64,000 nt of DNA from Microbacterium profundi (GCF_000763375.1 NZ_JPSY01000001.1:1364001-1428000); one strand, 5' to 3'. Counted from the stretch's first letter, positions 1-8,223 are shown. Numbers and translations: made by a program. Notes: a model not told the origin generated them from the letters alone.

Positions 1-1
1 C

Positions 2-118
2 ACGGTCTCCGACCTCGAGGTGACGGGACTGTTCACGGTCTCGGCGGCCGAACTGCGCGAGCGCTCGCAGGCAACACTGCCGGCGGCGTTCGGTCCGACC
101 GTCTCGGAGCCCGTGTGA
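2..118 (+). CDS. C-terminal end of an unidentified protein (partial)
   Basis: An open frame runs in from the window edge and stops at 116-118, giving 38 C-terminal residues that are neither hydrophobic nor cysteine-rich. I recognise no family from this tail. Its stop codon overlaps the GTG of the next small gene (GTGA), so the two are probably translationally coupled. The reading frame is clear; the function is unknown. Confidence 0.55.
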   Translation, partial: TVSDLEVTGLFTVSAAELRERSQATLPAAFGPTVSEPV

Positions 119-264
119 GTGACGTCGAGCGGCACAGCGATGACGACTACGGCGACCTCAACGCGACGCGCAACCGGCGCATCCGCATCATCGCCTGGAC
201 GACGATCATCGCCCTGATCCTCGGCGGTGGCGGCGCGACCGTGCTGTCGCTGCTCTTCGGCTGA
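115..264 (+). CDS. Small single-pass membrane protein, 49 aa
   Basis: A GTG start overlaps the stop of the upstream gene. The protein has an acidic, polar N-terminus (about residues 1-17), a short arginine-rich stretch (RNRRIR, about 20-25) and one hydrophobic segment from about residue 26 to the C-terminus containing a GGGG run. The basic residues before the helix predict the N-terminus inside the cell. I recognise no family. The GTGA coupling suggests a partner role to the protein encoded just upstream. Confidence 0.6.
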   Translation: MSDVERHSDDDYGDLNATRNRRIRIIAWTTIIALILGGGGATVLSLLFG

Positions 265-290
265 GCGTACGTCGGCCGAACGTCCGTGCG

Positions 291-449
291 GGTCGTTGAG
301 CGAGCAAGCGGGTCGTCGAGCGAGCAAGCGGGTCGTCGAGCGAGCAAGCGGGTCGTCGAGCGAGCAAGCGGGTCGTCGAGCGAGCAAGCGGGTCGTTGAG
401 CGAGCGGAGCGAGACGAAACGCGTTGAGCGAGCGTAGCGAGTCGAAACG
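291..449. repeat. 20-bp tandem array merging into a REP-like palindromic repeat
   Basis: Five head-to-tail copies of a 20-bp unit, ggtcgtcgagcgagcaagcg with one or two base variants, fill 291-390. The array then runs into two longer, related copies (391-449) with the core gagcgagcggagcgagacg. There are no unique spacers, so this is not a CRISPR. The same core recurs inside genes at 22157-22213 and 24284-24440. It occupies most of the 319-bp gap between the small membrane gene and the DUF2786 gene; the remainder (450-583) shows nothing beyond a ribosome binding site. Confidence 0.85.
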
Positions 450-583
450 TCACGCCCCGCAGCCCCGACTCCTCCTCCACAGCATCCGCCTTCCACCGAA
501 AAATCCACCTTTCACACCTTCGTGTGCTGGAATGTCGGACTGTCCGCGAAGACTGAACGGGATCGCAGACAAGGGAGAACACG

Positions 584-1309
584 ATGAGCGAATCCAAACT
601 GGACCTGATCGCGAAGCTGCTGGCGAAGGCTGAAAGCACGACGCCGGAAGAGGCTGAGGCGCTGACCGAGCACGCCGAGCGGCTGATGGTGAAGTACGGC
701 ATCGAACAGGCGCGGCTCGATGCGCGGCGCGCGAAACTCGGGCAGGAGCGCGAGGAGATCGTGCAGGAGCAGATGGTCTTCACGGGCTCCTACGCACGAG
801 ACATCCGCGAGTTGGGCGGCAACGTCGCGTTCGCACTCGGCTCGATCAGGCCGATGCAGTCCGAGCGGCCGGGCGGCGGATTCATCCTGTACTTCGTCGG
901 GTTCACCTCAGACGTGCAGCAGGCGAAGATTCTCACTGCGAGCCTCGAGGTGCAGGCGATGGTCGCGATGCGGCAATGGTGGGCGAGCCGCCGCGAGCTG
1001 TACCGATGGCACTCCGAGAGCGAGAAGCGGCGCGCGCGCAGCGGATTCATCCGCGGGTTCGGGATCGGTGCCGCCCAGCGTCTACGCGAGAGTCGCGCCA
1101 CGATCCTTGAGGAGGAAGGGTCGGGCACAGCGCTCGTCCTCGCGGATCGCCAGGATCAGGTGGATGCCGTGGTCGACGCGATCCCGCATCGTCGGGGACG
1201 AGCGCGCCAGGGCGCCGATCGTTCGGCCTTCACTCACGGACATCGATCGGGTCTCGAGGCGAACACCGGCGAAAGCGCGGTCACGGCCGGGCGGGGCCTG
1301 TCGGGCTGA
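584..1309 (+). CDS. DUF2786 domain protein, 241 aa
   Basis: Residues 4-43 (KLLAKAEST, EEAEALTEHAERLM, then KYGI) match the short helical DUF2786 domain found in many actinobacterial and phage-associated proteins. A central conserved region (about 60-190) and a basic Gly/Ala-rich tail follow. A good ribosome binding site (GGGAG at 573-577) fixes the ATG. The biochemical role of the family is unknown. The tail after residue 195 is more arginine-rich than usual, but it still ends in a motif like that of relatives (HGHRSGLEANTG), so I do not call a frameshift. Confidence 0.8.
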   Translation: MSESKLDLIAKLLAKAESTTPEEAEALTEHAERLMVKYGIEQARLDARRAKLGQEREEIVQEQMVFTGSYARDIRELGGNVAFALGSIRPMQSERPGGGFILYFVGFTSDVQQAKILTASLEVQAMVAMRQWWASRRELYRWHSESEKRRARSGFIRGFGIGAAQRLRESRATILEEEGSGTALVLADRQDQVDAVVDAIPHRRGRARQGADRSAFTHGHRSGLEANTGESAVTAGRGLSG

Positions 1310-1350
1310 GGGCGAGCGAGCGAGCGGCAGCAGGCCGGGTTCGTTGTGGC

Positions 1351-1392
1351 TGTCGTTGTCGTTGTCGCTGTCGCTGTCGCTGTCGTTGTCGT
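1351..1392. repeat. Hexanucleotide tandem repeat, 7 units
   Basis: Seven consecutive 6-bp units, TGTCGT or TGTCGC, lie about 40 bp upstream of the ArsR-family gene. Length changes here would alter promoter spacing. Whether the tract varies between strains cannot be seen from one sequence. Confidence 0.85.
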
Positions 1393-1416
1393 CAAGTAGG
1401 GTCGACATTCAGGCGA

Positions 1417-1433
1417 TATGATGGATTTATCAT
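1417..1433 (+). promoter_or_regulatory. Putative -10 box and ArsR operator overlapping the arsR start
   Basis: TATGAT at 1417-1422 resembles a -10 hexamer, and the inverted repeat ATGAT-N6-ATCAT (1418-1433) overlaps it and the ATG at 1432. There is no good ribosome binding site, so a leaderless transcript starting at or near the ATG fits. Autorepression by the ArsR protein is inferred from position. Confidence 0.45.
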
Positions 1434-1800
1434 GCCACTAAGTGATGCACACCGTCCGCTGTACGAGGTGAAGGCGAACCTGTTCAAAGGGCTCGCCCAT
1501 CCGCTCCGCATCCGCATCCTCGAACTGCTCTCAGACTCGGACGAAGTGAGCGTCGCCCGCCTCGGCAAAGAGACGGGGCTCGAGGCCTCGCATCTTTCTC
1601 AACACCTGTCAGTACTGCGCCGCCACCGGCTCGTCGTGTCCGAACGCCGCGCCAGCCACGTCTACTACCGCCTGGCCGATCGCCGCACCGCTGAGATGCT
1701 CGCCGTCGCCAGGGCGCTGCTGCTCGAGATCGTGCGCTCCGACGGAGAGCGAATCGACGAGGTCGACGGGCTGCCGGCACTCGCTCAGGCCCGTCCGTGA
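1432..1800 (+). CDS. ArsR/SmtB-family winged-helix repressor
   Basis: The 122-aa protein has a typical ArsR winged helix: FKGLAHPLRIRILELL near residues 19-34, the recognition-helix region EASHLSQHLSVLRRHRL near 51-67, and the wing SERRASHVYYRL. There is no obvious CxC metal site in the alpha-3 helix, so the signal sensed is unknown. Its stop overlaps the GTG of the SulP transporter (GTGA), forming a two-gene operon. It most likely represses that operon through the inverted repeat at its own start codon. Confidence 0.85.
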   Translation: MPLSDAHRPLYEVKANLFKGLAHPLRIRILELLSDSDEVSVARLGKETGLEASHLSQHLSVLRRHRLVVSERRASHVYYRLADRRTAEMLAVARALLLEIVRSDGERIDEVDGLPALAQARP

Positions 1801-3476
1801 CACCCACCACCCGAGCCGCGGCATACATCCGCGGCCTGCTGCCGTCCCGCACCGACTACCGAGATCTGCGCCGCACGTGGAAGGGCGACCTCGTCGCCGG
1901 TCTCACGGTCGGCATCGTCGCGCTCCCCCTCGCTCTGGGATTCGGCGTCAGCTCGGGTGTCAGCGCGGAGGCCGGGCTCATCACCGCGGTCATCGCCGGC
2001 GTGCTCGCAGCGATCTTCGGCGGATCGAACGTCCAGGTCTCCGGACCCACTGGAGCCATGGTCGTCGTGCTGCTGCCGATCGTCGCCGAGCACGGCGTCG
2101 GCACGGTCGCTCTCGTGAGCATCATGGCCGGCGTCATCGTCCTCGCCGCCGGGGCTCTGCGCCTCGGACGCGCTGTCAGCATCATCCCGTGGCCCGTGAT
2201 CGAGGGCTTCACGCTCGGTATCGCGGTGATCATCTTCCTGCAGCAGGTTCCGTCGCTCACCGTAGGCGGACAGGCGGATGCTGCGAGCCACAGTTCCAAC
2301 GCCCTGGTCGCCGCCGTCCAGGCTGTGGGCAGCGCCGATTGGACGTACGTGCCATGGGCGGTCGGCGCCGCCCTCATCGTGATCGGGTGCATGCTGGTCG
2401 CGCAGCGCCTGCATCCCGGCATCCCCGGATCCCTCGTCGGAATCGCGGTCGTGACGATCCTGTGCCTCGTCATCGACAGCCCCCTCGCCGTCATCGGCGC
2501 GTTGCCAGACGGGCTGCCGATGCCATCCTTCCCGGCACTGACGGTCGACGGCACGGCGCCACTGCTCGGACCCGCCCTCACGATCGCGGCGCTGGCAGCC
2601 ATCGAGTCGCTGCTCTCGGCGCGCGTCGCCTCGTCCCTCGCAGACACCGGACCCTACGACCCGGATCGAGAGCTGGTCGGTCAGGGCATCGCATCCATCG
2701 GTTCCGGCCTGTTCGGCGGGATGCCGGCGACCGGAGCCATCGCACGCACCGCCGTGAATGTTCGTTCGGGCGGCCGCACCCGGCTCGCATCGATCGTGCA
2801 CGCGGTCGTGCTGCTGCTTTTCGTGCTCGTGCTGTCAGGGCCGGTCGGAATGATCCCGCTTGCGGGCCTCGCCGGCGTGCTCATGCTCACCGCCTACCGG
2901 ATGGTGCACAGGGCGACGATGCGGTCGATCCTGCGCTCGGCCAGATCGGATGCCGCGGCCTTCATCGTCACGGCCATCGTCACGGTGTCGTTCGACCTCA
3001 TCATCGCCGTCGTGATCGGAATCGTGTTCGCGGGTGTCTTCGCGATCCGCAACCTCTCGCGTGGCGCGGGCGTGCAGCGCGAGGAGATCGCCGGTGTCCC
3101 GCAGTCGGGCGATGAGCGCATCTCGGTCGTGCGCATCGACGGGCCATTGATCTTCGCATCCGCCGATCGGGTGTTCGAGGAGATCACACGCATGCGGGGC
3201 GCCACGGTCGTCATCCTGCGCATGTCGAAGCTCGAGCACGTCGACGCGAGCGGAGCTCATGCCCTGCAGGACATCGTGCAGTCCCTCGAAAGACGAGGCG
3301 TGACGGTGCTCATCAAGGGGGTGCAGCCGGTGCACGAGGACCTGTTCCGCACGATCGGGGTCCTGACCTCGCTGCGCCATCACCGTCACCTCTTCACCGC
3401 ATTGGATGACGCCATCGCCCACGCTCGCAGTCACATCTCGCGCGAGCAGGGTCCGGCCGCGTCCACGTCCCAGTGA
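1797..3476 (+). CDS. SulP-family anion transporter with STAS domain
   Basis: This 559-aa protein has the N-terminal SulP signature region (GDLVAGLTVGIVALPLALGF), ten or more hydrophobic segments over residues 30-420, the conserved VSGPTGAM and GQGIAS/GGMPATGAIART motifs, and a cytoplasmic STAS domain at about 440-545 (DGPLIFASADR, KLEHVDASGAHAL). SulP proteins move sulfate, bicarbonate or other anions across the cytoplasmic membrane; the substrate cannot be read from sequence. GTG start chosen for the overlap with the arsR stop. Pairing with an ArsR repressor is common in actinobacteria. Confidence 0.92.
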   Translation: MTPTTRAAAYIRGLLPSRTDYRDLRRTWKGDLVAGLTVGIVALPLALGFGVSSGVSAEAGLITAVIAGVLAAIFGGSNVQVSGPTGAMVVVLLPIVAEHGVGTVALVSIMAGVIVLAAGALRLGRAVSIIPWPVIEGFTLGIAVIIFLQQVPSLTVGGQADAASHSSNALVAAVQAVGSADWTYVPWAVGAALIVIGCMLVAQRLHPGIPGSLVGIAVVTILCLVIDSPLAVIGALPDGLPMPSFPALTVDGTAPLLGPALTIAALAAIESLLSARVASSLADTGPYDPDRELVGQGIASIGSGLFGGMPATGAIARTAVNVRSGGRTRLASIVHAVVLLLFVLVLSGPVGMIPLAGLAGVLMLTAYRMVHRATMRSILRSARSDAAAFIVTAIVTVSFDLIIAVVIGIVFAGVFAIRNLSRGAGVQREEIAGVPQSGDERISVVRIDGPLIFASADRVFEEITRMRGATVVILRMSKLEHVDASGAHALQDIVQSLERRGVTVLIKGVQPVHEDLFRTIGVLTSLRHHRHLFTALDDAIAHARSHISREQGPAASTSQ

Positions 3477-3502
3477 TGCGGGTCGACTGAGTCGTGACCT
3501 TT

Positions 3503-3580
3503 CCCGCACCCGCACCCGCGCGATCCGCACCCGCACCCGCCCCCACCCGCCCCGCACCCGCCCCCGCGCGATCCGCACAC
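3503..3580. repeat. C-rich low-complexity direct repeats
   Basis: Imperfect repeats of CGCACC/CGCCCC are punctuated by two copies of CGCGCGATCCGCAC about 50 bp apart. They lie just after the SulP stop and before the next repeat element. No gene or convincing terminator is visible. Confidence 0.7.
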
Positions 3581-3684
3581 TTGTCAGCCCAGATCACGGA
3601 TGTCAGCCTGAAGGGCCGGTTTCCGACTGACATCCGTGATTCCGACTGACATCCGTGATTCCGCGCCGGCTGACATCCGTACCG
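3581..3684. repeat. Dispersed palindromic repeat, family B (copy 1)
   Basis: The core ATCACGGATGTCAG appears in both orientations: forward at about 3592-3605, and twice as TGACATCCGTGAT, followed by TGACATCCGTACC. Related copies lie at 6119-6200, 32962-33050 and 55186-55266, always between genes. Confidence 0.8.
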
Positions 3685-3709
3685 CGAGGCGCGGCGATAC
3701 CCTGAGACC

Positions 3710-4063
3710 GTGACCGACACCGAGCTGCGCACCCTGCTGGAGGTGCTGCGCCGCGAGGCGAACGCTCGCACAGAGTCGCTCTCCGCCACGCTCGCCGAGC
3801 TGACGCACGATCGCAGCAGCCAGAGCGACGACGACGAGCACGATCCGGAGGGCGTGCCGCTGTCTGCCGAGTGGTCCCGCCTGAGCGGGCTGCTCGACGC
3901 GGCCCGCGACGAACTGCAGCAGGTCGACGACGCGCTGGCCCGAATGGATGCCGGCGACTACGGCGTCTGCGCGAACTGCGGTCGCAGCATCCCGATCGCG
4001 CGGCTGCGCGTCAGGCCGTTCGCCACGCTCTGCGTGCCCTGTGCGGAGAAGCTCGGGCGCTGA
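3710..4063 (+). CDS. DksA/TraR-family zinc-finger protein
   Basis: The 117-aa protein has a helical N-terminal region (residues 1-75, acidic around DDDEHD) followed by a C4 zinc finger with C87-x2-C90 and C108-x2-C111, including the typical YGVCANCGR and FATLCVPCAE sequences. Family members bind RNA polymerase through the secondary channel or have unknown roles in actinobacteria. GTG start chosen because it precedes the first conserved helix; no strong ribosome binding site is present. It is followed by a small acidic gene on the same strand. Confidence 0.85.
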   Translation: MTDTELRTLLEVLRREANARTESLSATLAELTHDRSSQSDDDEHDPEGVPLSAEWSRLSGLLDAARDELQQVDDALARMDAGDYGVCANCGRSIPIARLRVRPFATLCVPCAEKLGR

Positions 4064-4144
4064 CGACGTGCGTTTGTCAACCCTCTGGTCGCCGTCGGCC
4101 CGCCGGACGACGCTGAGCGGACATCCGACGAACAGGAGCACCTC

Positions 4145-4309
4145 ATGAGCGATCCGAACACCGGCGAGCCCCGCATGGACGACCCGATCGAGACCGGTCT
4201 CGACAAGGGGACGGGCGACGCGAACGATGACCGCACCTATCTCGACGACCTCCCGCCCGCCCAGGTAGAGGACCAGGACGACACCGACGAGACGGATGCC
4301 GACGCCTGA
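4145..4309 (+). CDS. Small acidic protein, 54 aa
   Basis: An ATG preceded by CAGGAG at 4131-4136 opens a 54-codon frame rich in Asp and Glu (about one third of residues), with no cysteine or hydrophobic segment. It is probably intrinsically disordered. I recognise no family. The ribosome binding site and codon usage support translation. Confidence 0.55.
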   Translation: MSDPNTGEPRMDDPIETGLDKGTGDANDDRTYLDDLPPAQVEDQDDTDETDADA

Positions 4310-4349
4310 GCGGGCGCGGCCAACGGCCACGTGACCGTGCTTCTGGGAC

Positions 4350-5117
4350 TCAGCGCGCGGCGTGCGCGGCGAATCCGTTGAGCGCGGCGATGACATGCGC
4401 CTGATCCCCGCGCGCTTCGCCGTACCGCAGGAACTTCACGCGCTCGACCTGCACCTCGGTGGCATCCGACTGCGTCTCGAAGAGAGTCATCGTCTCGTCG
4501 ATGTACTCATCGAGCGGCATCGCGAACGGATCGTCCTGGTGCCCGGGCATGAGCTCGGTCTGCACCGACGGTGGCACGAGCTCGACCACGCTGACGCTCG
4601 TGCCTGCGAACTGCAGCCGTAGCGTCTCGCTGAGCTGGTGGATGGCCGCCTTCGTCGCGTTGTAGGTGGGCGTGACGCGCAGAGGGGCGAACGCGAGCCC
4701 CGACGAGACGGTCATGACGGTGGCATCCGGCTGCGTGAGCAGATGCTCGATGAACGCCGAGATGAGCCGGATCGGTCCGAGCAGGTTCGTTGTCACCGTG
4801 GCCTCGGCGTTCTCGAGGAAGCTGCCCGGTGTGGTCCAGTCCTCCACGCGCATGATGCCAGCCATTGCGACGAGCACGTTGAGTTCCGGATGCTTCGCGA
4901 TGACCTCATGCGCCGCGGCGGCGATGGATGCGGCATCCGTCGTGTCGATCCGGACGATGTCGATTCCCGGATGCTGCGCGGCGATGTCCGCGACAAGCTC
5001 GGTGCGGCGACCGCCGATGACGACCTGATTGCCGGCCTCGTGGAGGCGGAGCGCGAGGGCGAGGCCGATACCGCTGGTCGCGCCGGGGATGAAGATGGTG
5101 TTTCCGTTGATTCGCAT
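4350..5117 (-). CDS. Short-chain dehydrogenase/reductase, DltE type
   Basis: The 255-aa classical SDR has the NAD(P)-binding GATSGIG motif at residues 12-18, an NNAG-equivalent AMAGIMR near 90, a catalytic Ser in VMTVSSG near 137 and YNATK near 150-154. It begins at ATG 5117 (MRINGNT); upstream in-frame codons are not homologous. The substrate is unknown. It is transcribed divergently from an XRE regulator, and a perfect inverted repeat lies between them, so it is likely controlled by that regulator. Confidence 0.9.
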   Translation of the reverse strand: MRINGNTIFIPGATSGIGLALALRLHEAGNQVVIGGRRTELVADIAAQHPGIDIVRIDTTDAASIAAAAHEVIAKHPELNVLVAMAGIMRVEDWTTPGSFLENAEATVTTNLLGPIRLISAFIEHLLTQPDATVMTVSSGLAFAPLRVTPTYNATKAAIHQLSETLRLQFAGTSVSVVELVPPSVQTELMPGHQDDPFAMPLDEYIDETMTLFETQSDATEVQVERVKFLRYGEARGDQAHVIAALNGFAAHAAR

Positions 5118-5179
5118 GCTTCGAGTGTCGATCGTGTGAGTGGAGCCCGGCAGAGAGCGGTTATCGGGGGACCGGCGAT

Positions 5180-5194
5180 CCCTGGATACCAGGG
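5180..5194. promoter_or_regulatory. Perfect inverted repeat between SDR and XRE genes (operator)
   Basis: CCCTGG-ATA-CCAGGG is a perfect 6+6 palindrome with a 3-bp spacer, in the 100-bp gap between two divergent genes and 24 bp before the XRE start. It is the natural binding-site candidate for the XRE protein and could control both genes. Confidence 0.6.
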
Positions 5195-5217
5195 CGTCGC
5201 GCGCGCATGATGGAGGA

Positions 5218-6081
5218 ATGGATCGTGAAGCCCTCGCCGTGTTCCTCCGTCGGCGCCGGGAGCAGCTGCAGCCCGGCGACGTCGGACTGTCGGCAGGTGT
5301 GCGCCGGCGTGCGCCAGGACTCCGCCGCGAAGAGGTCGCGCAGCTGGCGCTCATGTCGACCGATTACTACACGCGACTCGAGCAGCAGCGCGGACCGCAG
5401 CCGAGTACACAGATGCTCAGCTCGCTCGCCCGCGCGCTCCGTCTCACCGCCGACGAACGCGACTACCTCTATCGCGCCGCAGGTCACGCCGTGCCCGACC
5501 GGATCACGCCGTCCGACCACGTCGCGCCGGCGCTGCAGCGCGTGTTCGACCGGCTGCACGACACTCCGGCGCTGATCATCTCTACCCTCGGCGAGACGCT
5601 CGTGCAGAACGCCCTGGCCGCGGCGCTGCTCGGCGACAACGTAGGGGCCGCAGGGCTCGAGCGCTACGAGCCGTACCGCTGGTTCATGCGACCGGAGCAG
5701 GCGCGAGCCCACTACCCCTCGGAAGATCACGCGCGGAACAGCCGAGCGCAGGTCGCCGGGTTGCGCGCCGCGTACGGCGCCATGGGCCCGGATTCGCACG
5801 CAGGGATGCTGGTCGCCGAACTGTCACGTCGCAGCGAGGAGTTCCGCGAACTGTGGGAACGGCACGAGGTCGCCCAGCGCTTCGCCGATCACAAGACGCT
5901 GGTCCACCCGGAGGTCGGCCCGATCGAAGTGGACTGCCAGGTGCTCTTCACCGAAGACCGCGGTCAGGCGCTGCTCGTGCTCACCGCGGCGCCCCGTAGC
6001 GAGGACGAGGAGAAGATCCGGCTGCTCGGAGTGCTCGGGGCGCAGCGGTTCGGGGCGGATGAGCGGGTTCGGAAGGTCTGA
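5218..6081 (+). CDS. XRE-family regulator with MmyB-like ligand-binding domain
   Basis: The 287-aa protein has an N-terminal helix-turn-helix (about residues 8-70: LRRRREQLQPGDVGL, LRREEVAQLALMSTDYYTRLEQ) and a C-terminal region (105-275) of the MmyB-like ligand-binding type, with FVRPEQARAHYPS-like and NHKTLVHPEVGPIE-like segments. ATG 5218 is chosen because homology begins there; GGAGG at 5212-5216 is too close to be ideal, so a leaderless start is possible. Such regulators usually sit divergent from an SDR gene, as here, and repress or activate it. Confidence 0.85.
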   Translation: MDREALAVFLRRRREQLQPGDVGLSAGVRRRAPGLRREEVAQLALMSTDYYTRLEQQRGPQPSTQMLSSLARALRLTADERDYLYRAAGHAVPDRITPSDHVAPALQRVFDRLHDTPALIISTLGETLVQNALAAALLGDNVGAAGLERYEPYRWFMRPEQARAHYPSEDHARNSRAQVAGLRAAYGAMGPDSHAGMLVAELSRRSEEFRELWERHEVAQRFADHKTLVHPEVGPIEVDCQVLFTEDRGQALLVLTAAPRSEDEEKIRLLGVLGAQRFGADERVRKV

Positions 6082-6118
6082 GGGCCTGACGGCTCGTTGC
6101 GGCCTCTCTGCGGAGTGC

Positions 6119-6200
6119 AGATGTCAGTCCAAGATCACGGATGTCTGCTGAAACAGCCGTTCTCGACCTACATCTGTGATCTGAGCCGACAACTGTGCCG
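6119..6200. repeat. Dispersed palindromic repeat, family B (copy 2)
   Basis: ATGTCAG, then ATCACGGATGTC, then CTACATCTGTGAT and a degraded GCCGACAACTGTGCC form an imperfect palindrome. It lies between the convergent XRE and gnd genes and could also act as a terminator stem. Confidence 0.75.
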
Positions 6201-6226
6201 CGACAGGCGCGCAGCGCCGCCCGGTT

Positions 6227-7282
6227 CTAGCCGGCGTCGGCCTTGCGAGCACCTGCCTCCAGCACGTCGCCGGCAGGGCGCTCCTTGTGCCCGCCGAACT
6301 GCAGGCGCATCGCCGAGAGCACCTGGTTCGCGAACTTGTCCTCGTCGCGTGAGGAGAAGCGCTCGAACAGCGACGCCGCGAGCACCGGAACAGGGACACC
6401 CACGTCGACCGCGGCCTTGACCGTCCAACGGCCCTCGCCGGAGTCCGAGACCCGGCCGGCCAGTCCGTCGAGCGTGGGGTTCGCGTGCAGCGCGGCCGCG
6501 GTGAGATCGAGCAGCCACGACGAGATCACCGAACCGCGTCGCCACAGCTCGGTCACCTTGTCGGTGTCGATCGGGAACTGGTAGAACTCGGGCTCCTCCA
6601 GCGGAGCGATCTCTGCCGAATGCTCGGCTTCGCGCACACCGGCATCCGCGTTCTCGAGCAGGTTGAGGCCCTCGGCGATCGACGCCATGATGCCGTACTC
6701 GATGCCGTTGTGCACCATCTTCACGAAGTGTCCGGCGCCGGACGGGCCGCAGTGCAGGTAACCCTGCTCCTCGGGGGTGAGGTCGCCCTCGCGCCCTGGA
6801 GTGCGGTCGATCTCGCCGACGCCAGGAGCGATCGTGCGCAGCACGGGTTCGATGTGCTCGAACGCCTTGTCGCTGCCGCCGACCATGAGGCAGTAGCCGC
6901 GCTCCAGGCCGAACACGCCGCCGCTCGTTCCGATGTCGACGTACTCGATGCCGCTCTCGCGCAGTTTCGCGGCCCGGCGCACATCATCGCGGTAGTTCGA
7001 GTTGCCGCCGTCGATCAGGATGTCGCCCTTGTCCAGAACGGCCGCCACTTCTTCGGCCACCTGCCCGGTGAGCGAGGCGGGCACCATCATCCAGACGACG
7101 CGGGTCGGGGTCAGCTTCGCGGCGAGATCGGCCATGCTGTCGGCGCCGGTGGCGCCTTCCGCGACCAGGGCGGCCACGGCATCCGCGTTCACGTCGTAGA
7201 CGACGCAGTCGTGCCCATCGCGCATCAATCGCCGGACGATGTTCGCGCCCATCCTGCCGAGTCCGATCATGGCCAGCTGCAT
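6227..7282 (-). CDS. gnd: 6-phosphogluconate dehydrogenase (decarboxylating), short GndA type
   Basis: The 351-aa protein has the N-terminal dinucleotide site (MQLAMIGLGRMGANI), the conserved DGGNS segment, the GTSGGV motif (YVDIGTSGGVFGLERG) and the catalytic GHFVKMVHNGIEYG helix. Its length fits the shorter, often NAD-preferring actinobacterial/YqeC group rather than the 470-aa form. The enzyme converts 6-phosphogluconate to ribulose 5-phosphate in the pentose phosphate pathway. Start at 7282 is supported by AGGAG upstream. It is a single gene convergent with the XRE regulator. Confidence 0.93.
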   Translation of the reverse strand: MQLAMIGLGRMGANIVRRLMRDGHDCVVYDVNADAVAALVAEGATGADSMADLAAKLTPTRVVWMMVPASLTGQVAEEVAAVLDKGDILIDGGNSNYRDDVRRAAKLRESGIEYVDIGTSGGVFGLERGYCLMVGGSDKAFEHIEPVLRTIAPGVGEIDRTPGREGDLTPEEQGYLHCGPSGAGHFVKMVHNGIEYGIMASIAEGLNLLENADAGVREAEHSAEIAPLEEPEFYQFPIDTDKVTELWRRGSVISSWLLDLTAAALHANPTLDGLAGRVSDSGEGRWTVKAAVDVGVPVPVLAASLFERFSSRDEDKFANQVLSAMRLQFGGHKERPAGDVLEAGARKADAG

Positions 7283-7416
7283 ATCCGCTCCTGCCGTTCC
7301 GCTCGGCCCGCGGTGAGCCGAGTCGTGGTCATCCTGACACGGCGACCGACGGGACGCCAGCACCCGCCGCATCCCAGCGGATTCCCGTCGCTCCACCGCA
7401 GTAGGCTGAAGCCATC

Positions 7417-8223
7417 ATGCAAGAGTTCTGGCAGTGGGCGGGCAACTTCTGGTGGCTCATCTTCCCGATCATGGGAATGGCCGGCGGGGCTGCGAAGGCG
7501 TGGGAGCAGGGCGCGAAGCGCCGGCACGAGCGACGCCTCGAGACGCTGCGTCTGAAAGGCGAGCTCAAGGCCGCAGAATTCGCCGCCCGCGGCCAGATCG
7601 CCCCGTCGAAAAGATCACGGGAGATCGCGTCCGACGCCCAGGTGTCGCCTGACCAGCTGCTGGAGCGGCTCTTCGCCGAGCACGACGAGATCACCGCGCG
7701 GTGGCTGGACTACGAGCTCGACGTCGCGAAACTCATCGCCTTCCCTGCAATGAGCGACGGCCGGCAGCCCTTGACCGCGGCGTTCCTGCGGGCCAAGAAG
7801 ACAGCGGATGCGCTGCGTCCGGCATCCGCAGACACCAAGGTCAGCGAGCAGCGTGTCTCCGAATACTTGGATGCCGTCGGCAACTACGCCGTCGCATTCG
7901 AGATCGCCGAGAAGGATGCCAGGCGCCTGCGCGATTCGTCGTTCAGCGAAGCCGAACGCAAGCGCCTCGACCGCGCTCAGAAGCTGCTCAAGGTCGCCAT
8001 CGACGAGTCGGCCACCCAGGCCGAGCGCAACGTCGCCTACAAGCGCGTGCGCGAAGAGCTCGAGGGACTGATCCTGCTCTCCGATGACGCCGTGACGGTG
8101 CTCGAGAAGCAGGTCGCCCGAGAGATCACGGCTGGTCCGACGCCGGTGCCGCAGCCGGAACCTGTTGCAGAGCGTGCGCCCGAGCCGGAGCCCATGCGGC
8201 AGCCCAAGCGCGACGCATCGTAG
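7417..8223 (+). CDS. Membrane-anchored coiled-coil protein of unknown function
   Basis: The 268-aa protein opens with a Trp-rich hydrophobic segment (residues 5-25, FWQWAGNFWWLIFPIMGMAG), followed by a charged helical region predicted to form coiled coils (residues 28-230, many ERR, EAERKRLDRAQKLLK stretches), and ends in a Pro/Glu-rich tail (PEPVAERAPEPEP). Probably an inner-membrane protein with a cytoplasmic helical domain. I know similar hypothetical proteins in Microbacteriaceae but no function. Confidence 0.8.
   Translation: MQEFWQWAGNFWWLIFPIMGMAGGAAKAWEQGAKRRHERRLETLRLKGELKAAEFAARGQIAPSKRSREIASDAQVSPDQLLERLFAEHDEITARWLDYELDVAKLIAFPAMSDGRQPLTAAFLRAKKTADALRPASADTKVSEQRVSEYLDAVGNYAVAFEIAEKDARRLRDSSFSEAERKRLDRAQKLLKVAIDESATQAERNVAYKRVREELEGLILLSDDAVTVLEKQVAREITAGPTPVPQPEPVAERAPEPEPMRQPKRDAS

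Noticed and set aside
291..390. CRISPR array
   Set aside because: Units are contiguous 20-mers with no unique spacers, and no cas genes are present.
1070..1309. Frameshift in the DUF2786 gene
   Set aside because: The Arg-rich stretch looked suspicious, but the frame ends in a conserved-looking tail, so an intact gene is the simpler reading.
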